64,000 bases of DNA from Lachnoclostridium sp. An14 (GCF_002160755.1 NZ_NFLE01000018.1:19977-83976); one strand, 5' to 3'; positions 55,047 to 63,903 are shown, counted from the first letter of the stretch. Numbers and translations: made by a program. Notes: a model not told the origin generated them from the letters alone.

Positions 55047-56234
55047 ATGGCAGGAAGACAGCAGCGGACGCGCCGGGAGGAACCGGCGCCCCAGGTACAG
55101 CCGAAAAAAAAGAAACGGGTCCGCCGGTTTTACGATTACAGCCTGCTGTTTACGGTGATTTTCGTGACCGTGTTCGGGCTGATCATGATTTACAGCGCCA
55201 GCTCCTACACCGCGCAGCTGGTGTATGAGGACGCCGGGTATTTCATGAAAAGGCAGGCCGTCATCGCGGCGGGGGGCTTTGTGGCAATGATCATCGTGTC
55301 GAAGATGAATTACCACTTTTTCGCGAAGTTTGTGATTCTTGCCTACGGGCTGTCCTATGTGCTCATGATCGCCGTAAGCCTGTTCGGCAGAGAGGTAAAC
55401 GGAAAGAAACGGTGGCTGCAGATCGGGCCCATAAGCTTTCAGCCCACGGAGTTTGTAAAGGTGGCCCTGATCCTGTTCCTGGCGGTGGTGATCACCCGCA
55501 TGGGGAACCGGATCAACAACATCAAAAAAATGGCCCTGGTGGCCGCCCTGGCCATGCCCCTGGCCGGCCTGGTGGCGGCCAATAACTTAAGCTCCGGCAT
55601 CATCATCTGCGGCATCGTGTTTGTCATGCTGTTTGTGGCCACGAAGAAAAAGCTGATCTTCGGCGCCTGTATGGGGGCGGCCGGGGTGGTGTACTGCTTT
55701 GCCGGACAGATCGGCCACGCTCTGGAGTCCATCGGCCTCCTTCACAGCTACCAGCTGGAGCGGATCAACGTGTGGCTGAACCCGGAGGCCTACGCCCAGG
55801 AGGGCGGATTCCAGGTGCTCCAGGGACTCTACGCCATCGGTTCCGGCGGGCTTTTGGGAAAGGGGCTGGGAGAGAGCATCCAGAAAATGGGCTTTGTGCC
55901 GGAGGCCCAGAACGATATGATTTTTTCCATCATCTGTGAGGAGCTGGGACTGTTCGGCGCCATCTCGGTGATTTTTATCTTTCTGTTTATGATCTACCGG
56001 TTTATGCTCATCGCCAGCAATGCGCCGGACCTCTTTGGGGCCCTTCTGGTGGTGGGAGTGCTGGGGCACATTTCCATCCAGGTGATCTTAAATATCGCCG
56101 TGGTGACCAACTCCATCCCCAACACGGGAATCACCCTTCCCTTTATCAGCTACGGAGGCACGTCGGTGCTGTTTCTGATGGTGGAGATGGGAATGGTCTT
56201 AAGTGTGTCCAACCAGATCCGGCTGGAAAAATAA
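55047..56234 (+). CDS. ftsW: SEDS-family lipid II polymerase FtsW
   Basis: 395 residues with about ten membrane helices. Key family text is FGLIMIYSASSY, WLQIGPISFQPTEFVKVALI (with the SEDS catalytic Asp region after it), ARIN-like LERINVWLNPEA, and GITLPFISYGGTSVL near the end. It polymerises lipid II with its cognate class B PBP, probably the septal one at 47506. The cytoplasmic N-terminus is long and basic. In many Firmicutes murG follows, but here murA does. Confidence 0.92.
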   Translation: MAGRQQRTRREEPAPQVQPKKKKRVRRFYDYSLLFTVIFVTVFGLIMIYSASSYTAQLVYEDAGYFMKRQAVIAAGGFVAMIIVSKMNYHFFAKFVILAYGLSYVLMIAVSLFGREVNGKKRWLQIGPISFQPTEFVKVALILFLAVVITRMGNRINNIKKMALVAALAMPLAGLVAANNLSSGIIICGIVFVMLFVATKKKLIFGACMGAAGVVYCFAGQIGHALESIGLLHSYQLERINVWLNPEAYAQEGGFQVLQGLYAIGSGGLLGKGLGESIQKMGFVPEAQNDMIFSIICEELGLFGAISVIFIFLFMIYRFMLIASNAPDLFGALLVVGVLGHISIQVILNIAVVTNSIPNTGITLPFISYGGTSVLFLMVEMGMVLSVSNQIRLEK

Positions 56235-56297
56235 AGGCCGCACAAAACCTGAAACCGCCGCATAAGATAGGATATAGGAACGGCGGGAGGCGGCGCG

Positions 56298-57572
56298 GTG
56301 TCAACAATACATATCGGTGGTTATCGGCGTCTCTGCGGGCAGATCCCCATCCAGGGCTCCAAAAACGGAGTCCTGCCTATGATGGCGGCTTCCGTGCTCA
56401 GCAGAGACACAACAGTGCTTACCAATGTCCCCGCCATACAGGATGTCTTTTGTATGATGGGGATATTGAAATTTATGGGATGCCGCTGTACCCTGGCGGG
56501 CGGCGAGCTGACCATTTCCCCCGCGGACATGAACCGCACGGACCTGCCGGAGGAGCAGGTGCGGCGGATGCGCTCCTCCATCGTGCTCTTAGGCGCCATG
56601 CTGGGCCGTTTCGGGGAAGCGTCCACCTCCTATCCGGGAGGCTGCTCCATCGGGAAACGGCCCATTGATTTCCACTTAAACGCCCTGCGGGCCCTGGGGG
56701 CAGAGGTCCAGGCGGAAGATTGCCGGATTCTGGCAAGGGCCACGGCCCTAAAAGGGGCGGAGCTGACATTCCCCTATCCCAGCGTGGGAGCCACGGAAAA
56801 CGCCCTTCTGGCGGCGGTGCTGGCGGAGGGGACTACGGTGATCCGCGGCGCCGCCAGGGAGCCGGAGATCCGGGAGCTCTGCTTGTTTTTGCAGGCCATG
56901 GGCGGGAAGGTGGAGGGCGGCGGTACGGATACCATCGTGGTGGAGGGACAAAGGAGCCTCCACGGCTGCCGCTTTTTCGTGGACGGGGACCGGATCGTGG
57001 CGGGAACCTATCTGATCGCCGCCATGGCCGGGCGGGGAGAGGTGGAGCTTTCCGGGGTAAATCCGGGGCAACTCTCTGCCGTCCTCCGGACCCTGGAGGA
57101 AACGGGGGCACAGATCATTTCCACGGAAAACGGGGTTGCTTTGAAGATGAAGGGCCGGCCCAAGGCGATTTCCGTGGAGACAGGGCCTTATCCTGGCTTT
57201 CCCACGGACCTTCAGTCCCCGCTCATGGCCCTCATGTGCCTGGCGTCGGGCGACAGCCTGATCCGGGAGACCGTATTTGAGGGGCGCTACGAGACGGCGG
57301 CGGAGCTTTGCCGCCTGGGAGCCCGCATCCGGCTTACGGAGGGCGGCGCCCTGGTACGGGGCGTTCCCTTCCTCACCGGCGGAGCGGCCGCCGCCAGAGA
57401 CCTGCGGGGCGGAGCGGCCCTGGTGGCGGCCGGGCTGGCGGCGGAAGGAGAAACGACAATTTCAGACTGCTTTCACATAGAGAGGGGGTACGAGGACATC
57501 TGCCGGGACTTAAGGAAGGCAGGTGCGGACATCCGATGGTTGGAAAGAGACGCAAAGGAAAACGAAAACTGA
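56298..57572 (+). CDS. murA: UDP-N-acetylglucosamine 1-carboxyvinyltransferase
   Basis: 424 residues from a GTG start with GGGAGG upstream. The EPSP-synthase-like fold is shown by QGSKNGVLP (K22 binds substrate), the active-site C116 in YPGGCSIGKRP that is also the fosfomycin target, RIVAGTYLIAA and the VFEGRYETAAELCRLGA segment. It transfers enolpyruvate from PEP to UDP-GlcNAc, the first step of murein synthesis. Its 3' end overlaps divIB by 37 bases. Its presence in the dcw cluster, in the murG/murB position, is unusual compared with Bacillus. Confidence 0.95.
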   Translation: MSTIHIGGYRRLCGQIPIQGSKNGVLPMMAASVLSRDTTVLTNVPAIQDVFCMMGILKFMGCRCTLAGGELTISPADMNRTDLPEEQVRRMRSSIVLLGAMLGRFGEASTSYPGGCSIGKRPIDFHLNALRALGAEVQAEDCRILARATALKGAELTFPYPSVGATENALLAAVLAEGTTVIRGAAREPEIRELCLFLQAMGGKVEGGGTDTIVVEGQRSLHGCRFFVDGDRIVAGTYLIAAMAGRGEVELSGVNPGQLSAVLRTLEETGAQIISTENGVALKMKGRPKAISVETGPYPGFPTDLQSPLMALMCLASGDSLIRETVFEGRYETAAELCRLGARIRLTEGGALVRGVPFLTGGAAAARDLRGGAALVAAGLAAEGETTISDCFHIERGYEDICRDLRKAGADIRWLERDAKENEN

Positions 57573-58273
57573 AACGATGGATACTCCTGGCCGCGGCCAT
57601 CCTGCTTTTGCTGGCGGCGGCCGGGTTCTCCGTCCGGATCCGGGAGGTCACCGTCACGGGAAACAACCGCTGCGACAGCGAGGAGATAGAAAAAATCCTG
57701 TTCCCCACGGCGAAGGAGCGGAATCTGGTTTACTGCTACTTAAATGACAGGTTCGGAGAGCATAAGAAAATCCCCTACGTGGAAGACTACAAACTGGTGT
57801 TTCAAAGCCCCACAAAGCTGGAGGTGATCGTCTACGAGAAAAGCATTGTGGGCTACCTGCGGTATATGAGCAGCTATATGTATTTCGACAAAGACGGGAT
57901 CATCGTGGACAGCACCAACGAGAAATTGGAGGGCGTCCCGGAGGTGACAGGCCTGGAGTTTGGCCACATTGTCCTCTATGCCCCCCTTCCCGTGGCGGAC
58001 AGCCAGGTGTTCCAGGAGATTCTGAACCTGACCCAGGCCCTCTACGACTACGACATCCAGGTGGACGAGATCCGGTTCGGCAGCCGCAGCCAGGTGAGCC
58101 TGACGGTGGGGGAGATCCAGGTGGAGCTGGGAAACAGCGACAATATCAACGGCAAGATCGCCGCCCTTCACGACACCCTTCCCGTGCTGGAGGGACAGGC
58201 CGGCACGCTGTACTTAGATTCCTACGACGAGGCCAACACCAGCATGATGTATACCTTTAAAAGGAAAATGTGA
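57536..58273 (+). CDS. Cell division protein FtsQ/DivIB
   Basis: 245 residues. Start ATG 57536 lies within the end of murA and directly begins the basic stretch GKRRKGKRKLKR before a membrane helix (about 15-35), which is the FtsQ/DivIB plan. The POTRA domain follows (IREVTVTGNNRCDSEEI), then the beta domain with YVEDYKLVF and a short tail. An upstream in-frame region reaching 57308 is only out-of-frame murA. It connects divisome proteins FtsL and DivIC at the septum. Confidence 0.85.
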   Translation: MVGKRRKGKRKLKRWILLAAAILLLLAAAGFSVRIREVTVTGNNRCDSEEIEKILFPTAKERNLVYCYLNDRFGEHKKIPYVEDYKLVFQSPTKLEVIVYEKSIVGYLRYMSSYMYFDKDGIIVDSTNEKLEGVPEVTGLEFGHIVLYAPLPVADSQVFQEILNLTQALYDYDIQVDEIRFGSRSQVSLTVGEIQVELGNSDNINGKIAALHDTLPVLEGQAGTLYLDSYDEANTSMMYTFKRKM

Positions 58274-58377
58274 CGACAGGCAGCCCCATAGCGCCGGCCT
58301 CTGTTGTAGAATCCGTCAAATTATGAATGAGCGGGCGGGATCGTTGTAAATTTATAGGAATTTTAAGCAATTAGGAG

Positions 58378-58406
58378 TTGATATTTTTCCGAAAATCAAA
58401 TATAGT
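58378..58406 (+). promoter_or_regulatory. ftsZ promoter
   Basis: TTGATA (58378-58383), 17-base spacer, TATAGT (58401-58406). The leader then runs about 140 bases to the start codon and contains repeat copy 5. Confidence 0.8.
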
Positions 58407-58431
58407 ATTAGGAGAACTGTGTAAATCGTAA

Positions 58432-58499
58432 AAAAGTGCGCGCCTCCCGCCGGAGGCTTTCGTGTCCTAGGAAAGGCAGTTTCCTAAGACATGAAAAAT
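58432..58499 (-). repeat. Interspersed two-hairpin repeat, copy 5 (short form, reversed)
   Basis: Reversed relative to the ftsZ direction. The 17-base hairpin arms are 58458-58474 and 58480-58496 with two G-T wobbles; the GCCTCC-type hairpin is at 58442-58457 and GTGCGCGC lies at the far end beside an A-run (T-run on the minus strand). It is inside the ftsZ 5' leader, downstream of the promoter. Confidence 0.8.
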
Positions 58500-58553
58500 A
58501 GTTGACATCATATTAAAGCGATAGAAGAAAAAGGGTTAAAGGAGGAGACGATC

Positions 58554-59834
58554 TTGTTAGAGATTAAGATAAATGAAGCAGAGAACGCAGCCAGAATCAT
58601 TGTCATTGGCGTAGGTGGAGCAGGGAATAACGCGGTGAACCGCATGATCGACGAGAACATCGCCGGCGTGGAATTCATCGGCGTGAACACGGACAAGCAG
58701 GCCCTGCAGTTCTGCAAGGCCCCCACGGCCATGCAGATCGGTGAAAAGCTCACCAAGGGACTGGGCGCTGGCGCGAAGCCGGAGATCGGCGAGAAGGCGG
58801 CGGAGGAGAGCTCTGAGGAGCTGTCCCAGGCCATGAAGGGCGCGGACATGGTATTCGTGACCTGCGGTATGGGCGGCGGCACCGGCACCGGCGCTGCTCC
58901 TGTAGTGGCAAAGCTGGCAAAGGATATGGGCATCCTCACCGTAGGCGTGGTGACAAAGCCCTTCCGCTTTGAGGCCAAGACCCGTATGACCAATGCCCTT
59001 CAGGGAATCGAGCACCTGAAGGAGAACGTGGACACCCTGATCGTGATCCCCAATGACAAGCTTCTCGAGATCGTAGACCGCCGGACCACCATGCCGGACG
59101 CTTTAAAGAAGGCGGACGAGGTTCTTCAGCAGGCCGTTCAGGGCATCACCGACCTGATCAATGTGCCCGGCCTGATCAATTTAGACTTTGCGGACGTGCA
59201 GACCGTTATGACGGACAAGGGCATCGCCCACATCGGAATCGGCCACGCCAAGGGCGACGAGAAGGCCAAGGAGGCGGTGGAGCAGGCCGTTTCCAGCCCG
59301 CTGCTTGAGACCACCATCGAGGGCGCAAGCCACGTGATCATCAATATTTCCGGCGACATCAGCCTGATCGAGGCCAATGAGGCTGCCAGCTACGTACAGG
59401 AGCTGGCCGGCGACGAGGCCAATATCATCTTCGGCGCTATGTACGACGAGAACGCCCAGGACGAGTGCACCATCACGGTCATCGCCACAGGCTTAAATGA
59501 CAAGGGAGTGAACACCCCCGTAGCCAAGGCTATGAAGGATTTCAGCAACCCCTATAAGAAACAGCCGGCCAAGGCCCCGGCCTCTGCCAATGAGGCGGCA
59601 GCCACTGCCAACCAGGCCCGCCCGGCAGGCAATTACACTGCTCCCACCTACACGGTGCCCACAGGCTACGGCGCGGGAGCAGGCCAGTACACCGCCCCAC
59701 AGCAGCAGGGCGCCCGTCCCGCGGGAACGGCTCCGGTTGCCAATCCGAACCCCACAGGCTACCGTCCCAACGCAGGCGTTCAGATCAATGTTCCGGACTT
59801 CCTGAGAAAGGGCAGAGACAATAACAGACGGTAA
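58554..59834 (+). CDS. ftsZ: Cell division GTPase FtsZ
   Basis: 426 residues from a TTG start with AAAGGAGG upstream. The tubulin-fold signatures are all visible: [31 protein letters not shown] (the GGGTGTG loop), and DFADVQTVM in the T7-loop region. After the globular core (about 1-320) there is an Ala/Pro/Gln-rich linker and the conserved C-terminal peptide [10 protein letters not shown] that binds FtsA or SepF. It forms the Z-ring. It has its own promoter and terminator. Confidence 0.98.
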   Translation: MLEIKINEAENAARIIVIGVGGAGNNAVNRMIDENIAGVEFIGVNTDKQALQFCKAPTAMQIGEKLTKGLGAGAKPEIGEKAAEESSEELSQAMKGADMVFVTCGMGGGTGTGAAPVVAKLAKDMGILTVGVVTKPFRFEAKTRMTNALQGIEHLKENVDTLIVIPNDKLLEIVDRRTTMPDALKKADEVLQQAVQGITDLINVPGLINLDFADVQTVMTDKGIAHIGIGHAKGDEKAKEAVEQAVSSPLLETTIEGASHVIINISGDISLIEANEAASYVQELAGDEANIIFGAMYDENAQDECTITVIATGLNDKGVNTPVAKAMKDFSNPYKKQPAKAPASANEAAATANQARPAGNYTAPTYTVPTGYGAGAGQYTAPQQQGARPAGTAPVANPNPTGYRPNAGVQINVPDFLRKGRDNNRR

Positions 59835-59862
59835 TCTGTAAAAATCACAGAACAGAATTTCT

Positions 59863-59917
59863 TCCCGGAGAGAATGGGCCGCAGAATATGGCGGCGGCCG
59901 TTCTCTCCGGGATTTTT
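59863..59917 (+). terminator. ftsZ terminator
   Basis: Stem TCCCGGAGAGAA / TTCTCTCCGGGA with an inner GGCCGC/GCGGCC pairing, then TTTTTG. The T-run begins repeat copy 6. Confidence 0.92.
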
Positions 59918-59975
59918 GTGTTATAGGAGACTGAGTTCCCTATGACACAAAAGCCTCCGGCAACTGTGCCTATTT
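59913..59975 (+). repeat. Interspersed two-hairpin repeat, copy 6
   Basis: Arms TTTTGTGTTATAGG (59914-59927) and CCTATGACACAAAA (59939-59952), 13 pairs plus one wobble, then GCCTCCGG without a matching second arm, so this copy is truncated. The rest of 59976-60190 holds the spoIIG-like promoter and no gene. Confidence 0.75.
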
Positions 59976-60071
59976 TCTTCTCTGAGACGGTTCTTCTCCG
60001 CCATCATTTCCCCAGAAACCGCCTTAAAAATCACATTTCACGGCCCGTTTTGCGGCCATTTCCCCCTTTTC

Positions 60072-60157
60072 TGTCGGATGGTTCCGATCTTTCCCGATGA
60101 AAAACAGGAATACGCCTCACCCGTTTGACATATTTTGCCGCCTGGTTTCAGTATAAT
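60072..60157 (+). promoter_or_regulatory. spoIIGA promoter with possible Spo0A boxes
   Basis: TTGACA (60125-60130), 21-base spacer, TATAAT (60152-60157). Wide spacing is a known mark of the Spo0A-activated B. subtilis spoIIG promoter. TGTCGGA (60072-60078) and, reversed, TTTGACA at 60124-60130 each differ by one base from the 0A box TGTCGAA. Confidence 0.65.
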
Positions 60158-60190
60158 GGATGGCATGGACCGGAGGTGAGGCTTTTTGCA

Positions 60191-61036
60191 GTGAAATACA
60201 CCGTATACATAGATGTGCTGTTTTTCGTAAACCTGTTCATGGACCTTCTCATTCTGCTCCTTTTAAAACGGCTGTTCCGCCTTTCTGCCTCCTGGAAACG
60301 ACTGTTTCTGGGGGCCGGTTTTGGGGCGGCCTGGGCCTGCGGGACCCTTTTCTTTCCCGTTCCGGCGGTCACCGGCGGCCTGCCGGGGCTGGCAGCTTCC
60401 GGGGCCTTTATGGTCTGGCTGGTTTTTGAGCGGGGCCGGGAGGGAGACTGGAGGGAACGTCTGGCCCGTGTGGGCCGGGAGACGGCGGGGCTGTTTTTCC
60501 TGGCCCTGGTCCTGGGAGGGGCGTTTTACGCCTTGGAGGAGATGGCGGCCGGCTGGTTTCGCGGCGGGGCGGCCGGAGGAGACGGCGGCGCCCTGGGGCT
60601 GTCAGCCTGGGCCTGTCTGGCGGCCGGGGCCGGTTTCCTGGCGCGGTTTCTCTGGGAAACGGTGCGGGAATGGGCCGGAAAGCGGCGGGCCATCTTTCGG
60701 GTGCGCTTAGGCTACCGGGGCCGGGAGACGGAGACGGACGCCCTCTTAGACACCGGCAACCGCCTGATTTCCCCGGACGGAGGCCGGCCGGTCCACGTGC
60801 TGGAATATGAGGTATGCAGGCAGATCTGTGAGAAGGTGGACGGCGTGACCTACATTCCCTACCGGTCGGTGGGGAGGCAGGACGGGGTCATCCCTGGAAT
60901 TACCCTCGATTACATGGAGATCGGGGCGGGAAAGGAGCGGACGCGGGTGGAACGGCCCCTCATAGGAATCGTGAAAGCCCCGCTGTCGCCGGACGGCAGC
61001 TACCGGATGCTTCTAAACGAACGGGCGGGGAGATAG
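60191..61036 (+). CDS. spoIIGA: Sigma-E processing peptidase SpoIIGA
   Basis: 281 residues from GTG 60191 (GGAGGTGAGG upstream). Five membrane helices form the N-terminal half (about 5-150), then the aspartic protease-like domain with the catalytic LLDTGNRL motif (D187). SpoIIGA cleaves pro-sigma-E in the mother cell during sporulation. The next gene is sigE, 54 bases on, the standard spoIIG operon. An upstream in-frame stretch to 60125 would start before the promoter's -10 and is not coding. Confidence 0.93.
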   Translation: MKYTVYIDVLFFVNLFMDLLILLLLKRLFRLSASWKRLFLGAGFGAAWACGTLFFPVPAVTGGLPGLAASGAFMVWLVFERGREGDWRERLARVGRETAGLFFLALVLGGAFYALEEMAAGWFRGGAAGGDGGALGLSAWACLAAGAGFLARFLWETVREWAGKRRAIFRVRLGYRGRETETDALLDTGNRLISPDGGRPVHVLEYEVCRQICEKVDGVTYIPYRSVGRQDGVIPGITLDYMEIGAGKERTRVERPLIGIVKAPLSPDGSYRMLLNERAGR

Positions 61037-61090
61037 AAAAACAGGGGTGGAAATATTACCCGGAATCGGGGGATCAGAGGGAGGATATAA

Positions 61091-61831
61091 ATGATTATAA
61101 AGGTATCAGTGCCTGGGCGTTTCCAGTTTAAGGCGGTGCCCAGCTTTAAGACCATGTTTTTGCAGAAACAGGGGGAGATCCATTACATCGGCGGGGCGGA
61201 TATTCTGCCGCCGCCTTTAGACGGGCAGACGGAGGCGGAGATGATCGCCAGGCTGGGGACGGAGGAGGATAAGGAGGCCAAGTCGGCCCTCATCGAGCAC
61301 AACCTCCGGCTGGTGGTGTACATAGCAAAGAAATTTGACAATACCAGCGTGGGGGTGGAGGATTTGATTTCCATCGGTACCATCGGCCTCATCAAGGCCA
61401 TCAACACCTTCAACCCGGAGAAAAACATCAAGCTGGCCACCTACGCCTCCCGCTGCATTGAAAACGAGATTCTGATGTACCTGCGCAGGAACAGCAAAAC
61501 CAAGCTGGAGGTGTCCATCGACGAGCCTTTGAATGTGGACTGGGATGGAAACGAGCTGCTGCTCTCCGACATCCTGGGCACCGACGAGGACGTGATTTAC
61601 AAGGATCTGGAGGACGAGATCGAAAAGAAACTGTTAAATGCCGCCATCAGCCGTTTAAGCCCCAGGGAGAGAAAAATCGTGGAGCTGCGGTTCGGCCTGG
61701 GCGGGGCAGACGGGGATGAAATGACGCAGAAGGAGGTGGCGGATCTTCTGGGGATCTCCCAGTCCTACATTTCCAGGCTGGAAAAGAAGATCATGAAACG
61801 GCTGAAGAAGGAAATTGTGCGTTTTGAATAG
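61091..61831 (+). CDS. sigE: RNA polymerase sporulation sigma factor SigE
   Basis: 246 residues. An N-terminal pro-region (about 25 residues, [20 protein letters not shown]) is followed by sigma region 2 ([51 protein letters not shown]) and region 4 ([40 protein letters not shown]). The retained pro-sequence agrees with cleavage by SpoIIGA encoded just upstream. It directs mother-cell gene expression early in sporulation, so the organism is a spore former. Confidence 0.97.
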   Translation: MIIKVSVPGRFQFKAVPSFKTMFLQKQGEIHYIGGADILPPPLDGQTEAEMIARLGTEEDKEAKSALIEHNLRLVVYIAKKFDNTSVGVEDLISIGTIGLIKAINTFNPEKNIKLATYASRCIENEILMYLRRNSKTKLEVSIDEPLNVDWDGNELLLSDILGTDEDVIYKDLEDEIEKKLLNAAISRLSPRERKIVELRFGLGGADGDEMTQKEVADLLGISQSYISRLEKKIMKRLKKEIVRFE

Positions 61832-61849
61832 CGAAACTGCTGTTTTGTA

Positions 61850-61878
61850 TGGACAATAAAGAGAAAATCCCGTATAAT
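61850..61878 (+). promoter_or_regulatory. Promoter of the transketolase genes
   Basis: TGGACA (61850-61855), 17-base spacer, TATAAT (61873-61878). Confidence 0.85.
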
Positions 61879-61927
61879 GAAGGGGAATCGGCAAAGCACT
61901 AATATTCATTAAAAAGAGGGAATCAGA

Positions 61928-62764
61928 ATGGAGAAACTTAAACTTCAGAAAATCGCAAACGAAGTGAGAAAAGACATCTTGACAGAAGTCTTTCACGCGA
62001 AATCCGGCCATCCCGGCGGCTCCTTATCTGTGGCAGACATCCTGACCTGTCTGTACTTTGAGGAGATGAACGTGGATCCGGCAAATCCTGCCAAGGCGGA
62101 CCGTGACAGACTGGTGCTGTCCAAGGGGCACGCCACTCCGGCGCTTTACGCTGTGCTGGCGGAGAGAGGATTTTTCCCGAAAGAGGAGCTGACCACCCTG
62201 AGAGCTCTGGGCAGCCGTCTGCAGGGCCATCCCAACATGAACGACACTCCCGGCGTGGATATGACGTCCGGCTCCCTGGGACAGGGTGTTTCCGCCGCTG
62301 TGGGTATGGCGCTTTCCGCGAAACTGACGGGAGATCCTTACCGTGTGTACGCCGTTCTGGGAGACGGTGAGCTGGAGGAGGGCCAGGTTTGGGAGGCTAT
62401 GATGCTGGCCGGCAATAAGGGGCTTGACAACCTGGTAGTCGTTGTGGACAGCAACGGAATCCAGCTGGACGGCACCGTAGAGGAGATCAACTCCCCCCAG
62501 CCCATTGATGAGAAGATGAAGGCGTTCCACCTCCATCCCATCGTGGTGGACGGCCACGATTTCGAGGAGCTCCACAAGGCCTTCGAGGAGGCAAAGACGG
62601 TGAAGGGCTGTCCCACGGCCGTGATCGCGAAGACGGTGAAGGGCAAAGGCGTTTCCTTTATGGAGAACCAGGTATCCTGGCACGGCGCCGCCCCGAACAA
62701 GGAGCAGTACGAGAAAGCGATGGAAGAACTTGAGAAAGCAGGTGAAGCACTGTGTCAGATGTAA
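61928..62764 (+). CDS. Transketolase, N-terminal subunit
   Basis: 278 residues. It covers the thiamine diphosphate-binding half: the GHPGGSLSVADILTCLYF start, LSKGHATPALYA, GSLGQGVSAAVGMAL and the ThDP motif GDGELEEGQVWEAMMLAGNKGLDNLVVVVDSN is represented by GDGELEEGQ and VDSN. Split transketolases are common in Clostridia, so this is not a frameshift. It overlaps the C-terminal subunit gene by 13 bases. Part of the non-oxidative pentose phosphate pathway. Confidence 0.95.
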   Translation: MEKLKLQKIANEVRKDILTEVFHAKSGHPGGSLSVADILTCLYFEEMNVDPANPAKADRDRLVLSKGHATPALYAVLAERGFFPKEELTTLRALGSRLQGHPNMNDTPGVDMTSGSLGQGVSAAVGMALSAKLTGDPYRVYAVLGDGELEEGQVWEAMMLAGNKGLDNLVVVVDSNGIQLDGTVEEINSPQPIDEKMKAFHLHPIVVDGHDFEELHKAFEEAKTVKGCPTAVIAKTVKGKGVSFMENQVSWHGAAPNKEQYEKAMEELEKAGEALCQM

Positions 62765-63696
62765 AGAAGATTGCGACGAGAGACAGCTACGGCAACGCGC
62801 TGGCGGAGCTGGGAAAAGAACATGAGAACTTATACGTGCTGGACGCGGATCTGGCGGCAGCCACCAAGACGGTGACCTTCAAGAAGGCATTTCCGGACCG
62901 GCACATCGACTGCGGCATCGCCGAGGGCAACATGGTAGGCGTGGCAGCGGGAATGGCCACCACCGGCAAGGTTCCCTTCGTGAGCACCTTTGCCATGTTC
63001 CTGGCAGGCAGAAGCTTTGAGCAGGTGAGAAACAGCATCGGCTATCCTCACTTAAATGTGAAACTGGGCGCCACCCACGCCGGCATTTCCGTAGGGCCGG
63101 ACGGAGCGACTCACCAGTGCAACGAGGACATTGCCCTCATGCGCACCATTCCGGGAATGACCATCATCAACCCCTCTGACGACGTGGAGGCAAGAGCCGC
63201 TGTGAAGGCTGCCTACGAGATGGACGGCCCGGTGTATATGCGTTTCGGCCGTCTGGCGGTTCCGGTGATCAATGACAATCCGGACTACCATTTTGAGCTG
63301 GGCAAGGGCGTAACCTTAAAGGACGGCACCGACGTGACCATCGTGGCCACGGGCCTGGAAGTGGCAGCCAGCCTGGAGGCGGCGAAACTTCTGGAGGCGG
63401 ACGGCATTTCCGCCAGAGTGATCAACATTCACACCATCAAGCCCATTGACGAGGAGCTGTTAGTGAAGGCAGCGAAGGAGACCGGCCGGGTGGTGACCGT
63501 GGAGGAACACTCCATCATCGGCGGCCTGGGCGGCGCTGTATGCGAGGTTCTGGCAGAGCAGGCGCCCGTTCCGGTGAAACGCCTGGGCATCCGCGACGAG
63601 TTCGGCGAGTCCGGCGTGGCCGAGGAGCTGTTAAAGAAACACGGCTTAGACGGCGAGGGCATTTACCAGACGGTGAAAAGCTGGATGGGGAAATAA
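62752..63696 (+). CDS. Transketolase, C-terminal subunit
   Basis: 314 residues from a GTG start inside the end of the N-terminal subunit gene. It has the pyrimidine-binding half (VLDADLAAATKT, DCGIAEGNMVGVAAGMA, PFVSTFAMFL, GATHAGISVGPDGATHQC) and the C-terminal transketolase domain (ARVINIHTIKPIDEELL, EEHSIIGGLGGAVCEVL). The two subunits form the active alpha2beta2 enzyme. A strong terminator follows. Confidence 0.95.
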   Translation: MSDVKKIATRDSYGNALAELGKEHENLYVLDADLAAATKTVTFKKAFPDRHIDCGIAEGNMVGVAAGMATTGKVPFVSTFAMFLAGRSFEQVRNSIGYPHLNVKLGATHAGISVGPDGATHQCNEDIALMRTIPGMTIINPSDDVEARAAVKAAYEMDGPVYMRFGRLAVPVINDNPDYHFELGKGVTLKDGTDVTIVATGLEVAASLEAAKLLEADGISARVINIHTIKPIDEELLVKAAKETGRVVTVEEHSIIGGLGGAVCEVLAEQAPVPVKRLGIRDEFGESGVAEELLKKHGLDGEGIYQTVKSWMGK

Positions 63697-63734
63697 ACCA
63701 GCCAAAAAGCGTACATAGAGAACGGAAATAGGAG

Positions 63735-63779
63735 ACGCTGCAAGGCGGACGGAAACGGTCTGCTTTGCAGCGTTTTCTT
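63735..63779 (+). terminator. Transketolase terminator
   Basis: Stem ACGCTGCAAGGCGGAC / GTCTGCTTTGCAGCGT followed by TTTTCTTG. The T-run begins repeat copy 7. Confidence 0.9.
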
Positions 63780-63903
63780 GTGTAGGAAACAGCATCCCTA
63801 TGACACGAGAGCCTCCGGCGGGAGGCGCGCTCCGCGCAGAGGAAAATGGCTGCTGGCGTAGCCGCGCTCCGGCGCGAGTGTGCGATGCTGCGCACACTTT
63901 TTG
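63772..63903 (+). repeat. Interspersed two-hairpin repeat, copy 7 (long form)
   Basis: Arms TCTTGTGTAGG (63776-63786) and CCTATGACACGAGA (63797-63810), the GCCTCCGGCGGGAGGC hairpin (63811-63826) and a tail of about 70 bases shared with copy 2, ending in a GTGTGCG/CGCACAC stem and T-run (63877-63903). Beyond it, 63904-64000 is AT-rich, includes a run of ten G near 63982 and shows no gene. Confidence 0.85.

Noticed and set aside
58501..58530. TTGACA just before ftsZ as the main promoter
   Set aside because: No -10-like hexamer lies 16-18 bases downstream; the site at 58378-58406 is much better.
61928..63696. Transketolase broken into two genes by a frameshift
   Set aside because: Each half has proper start and stop signals with a 13-base overlap; split transketolases are normal in Clostridia.
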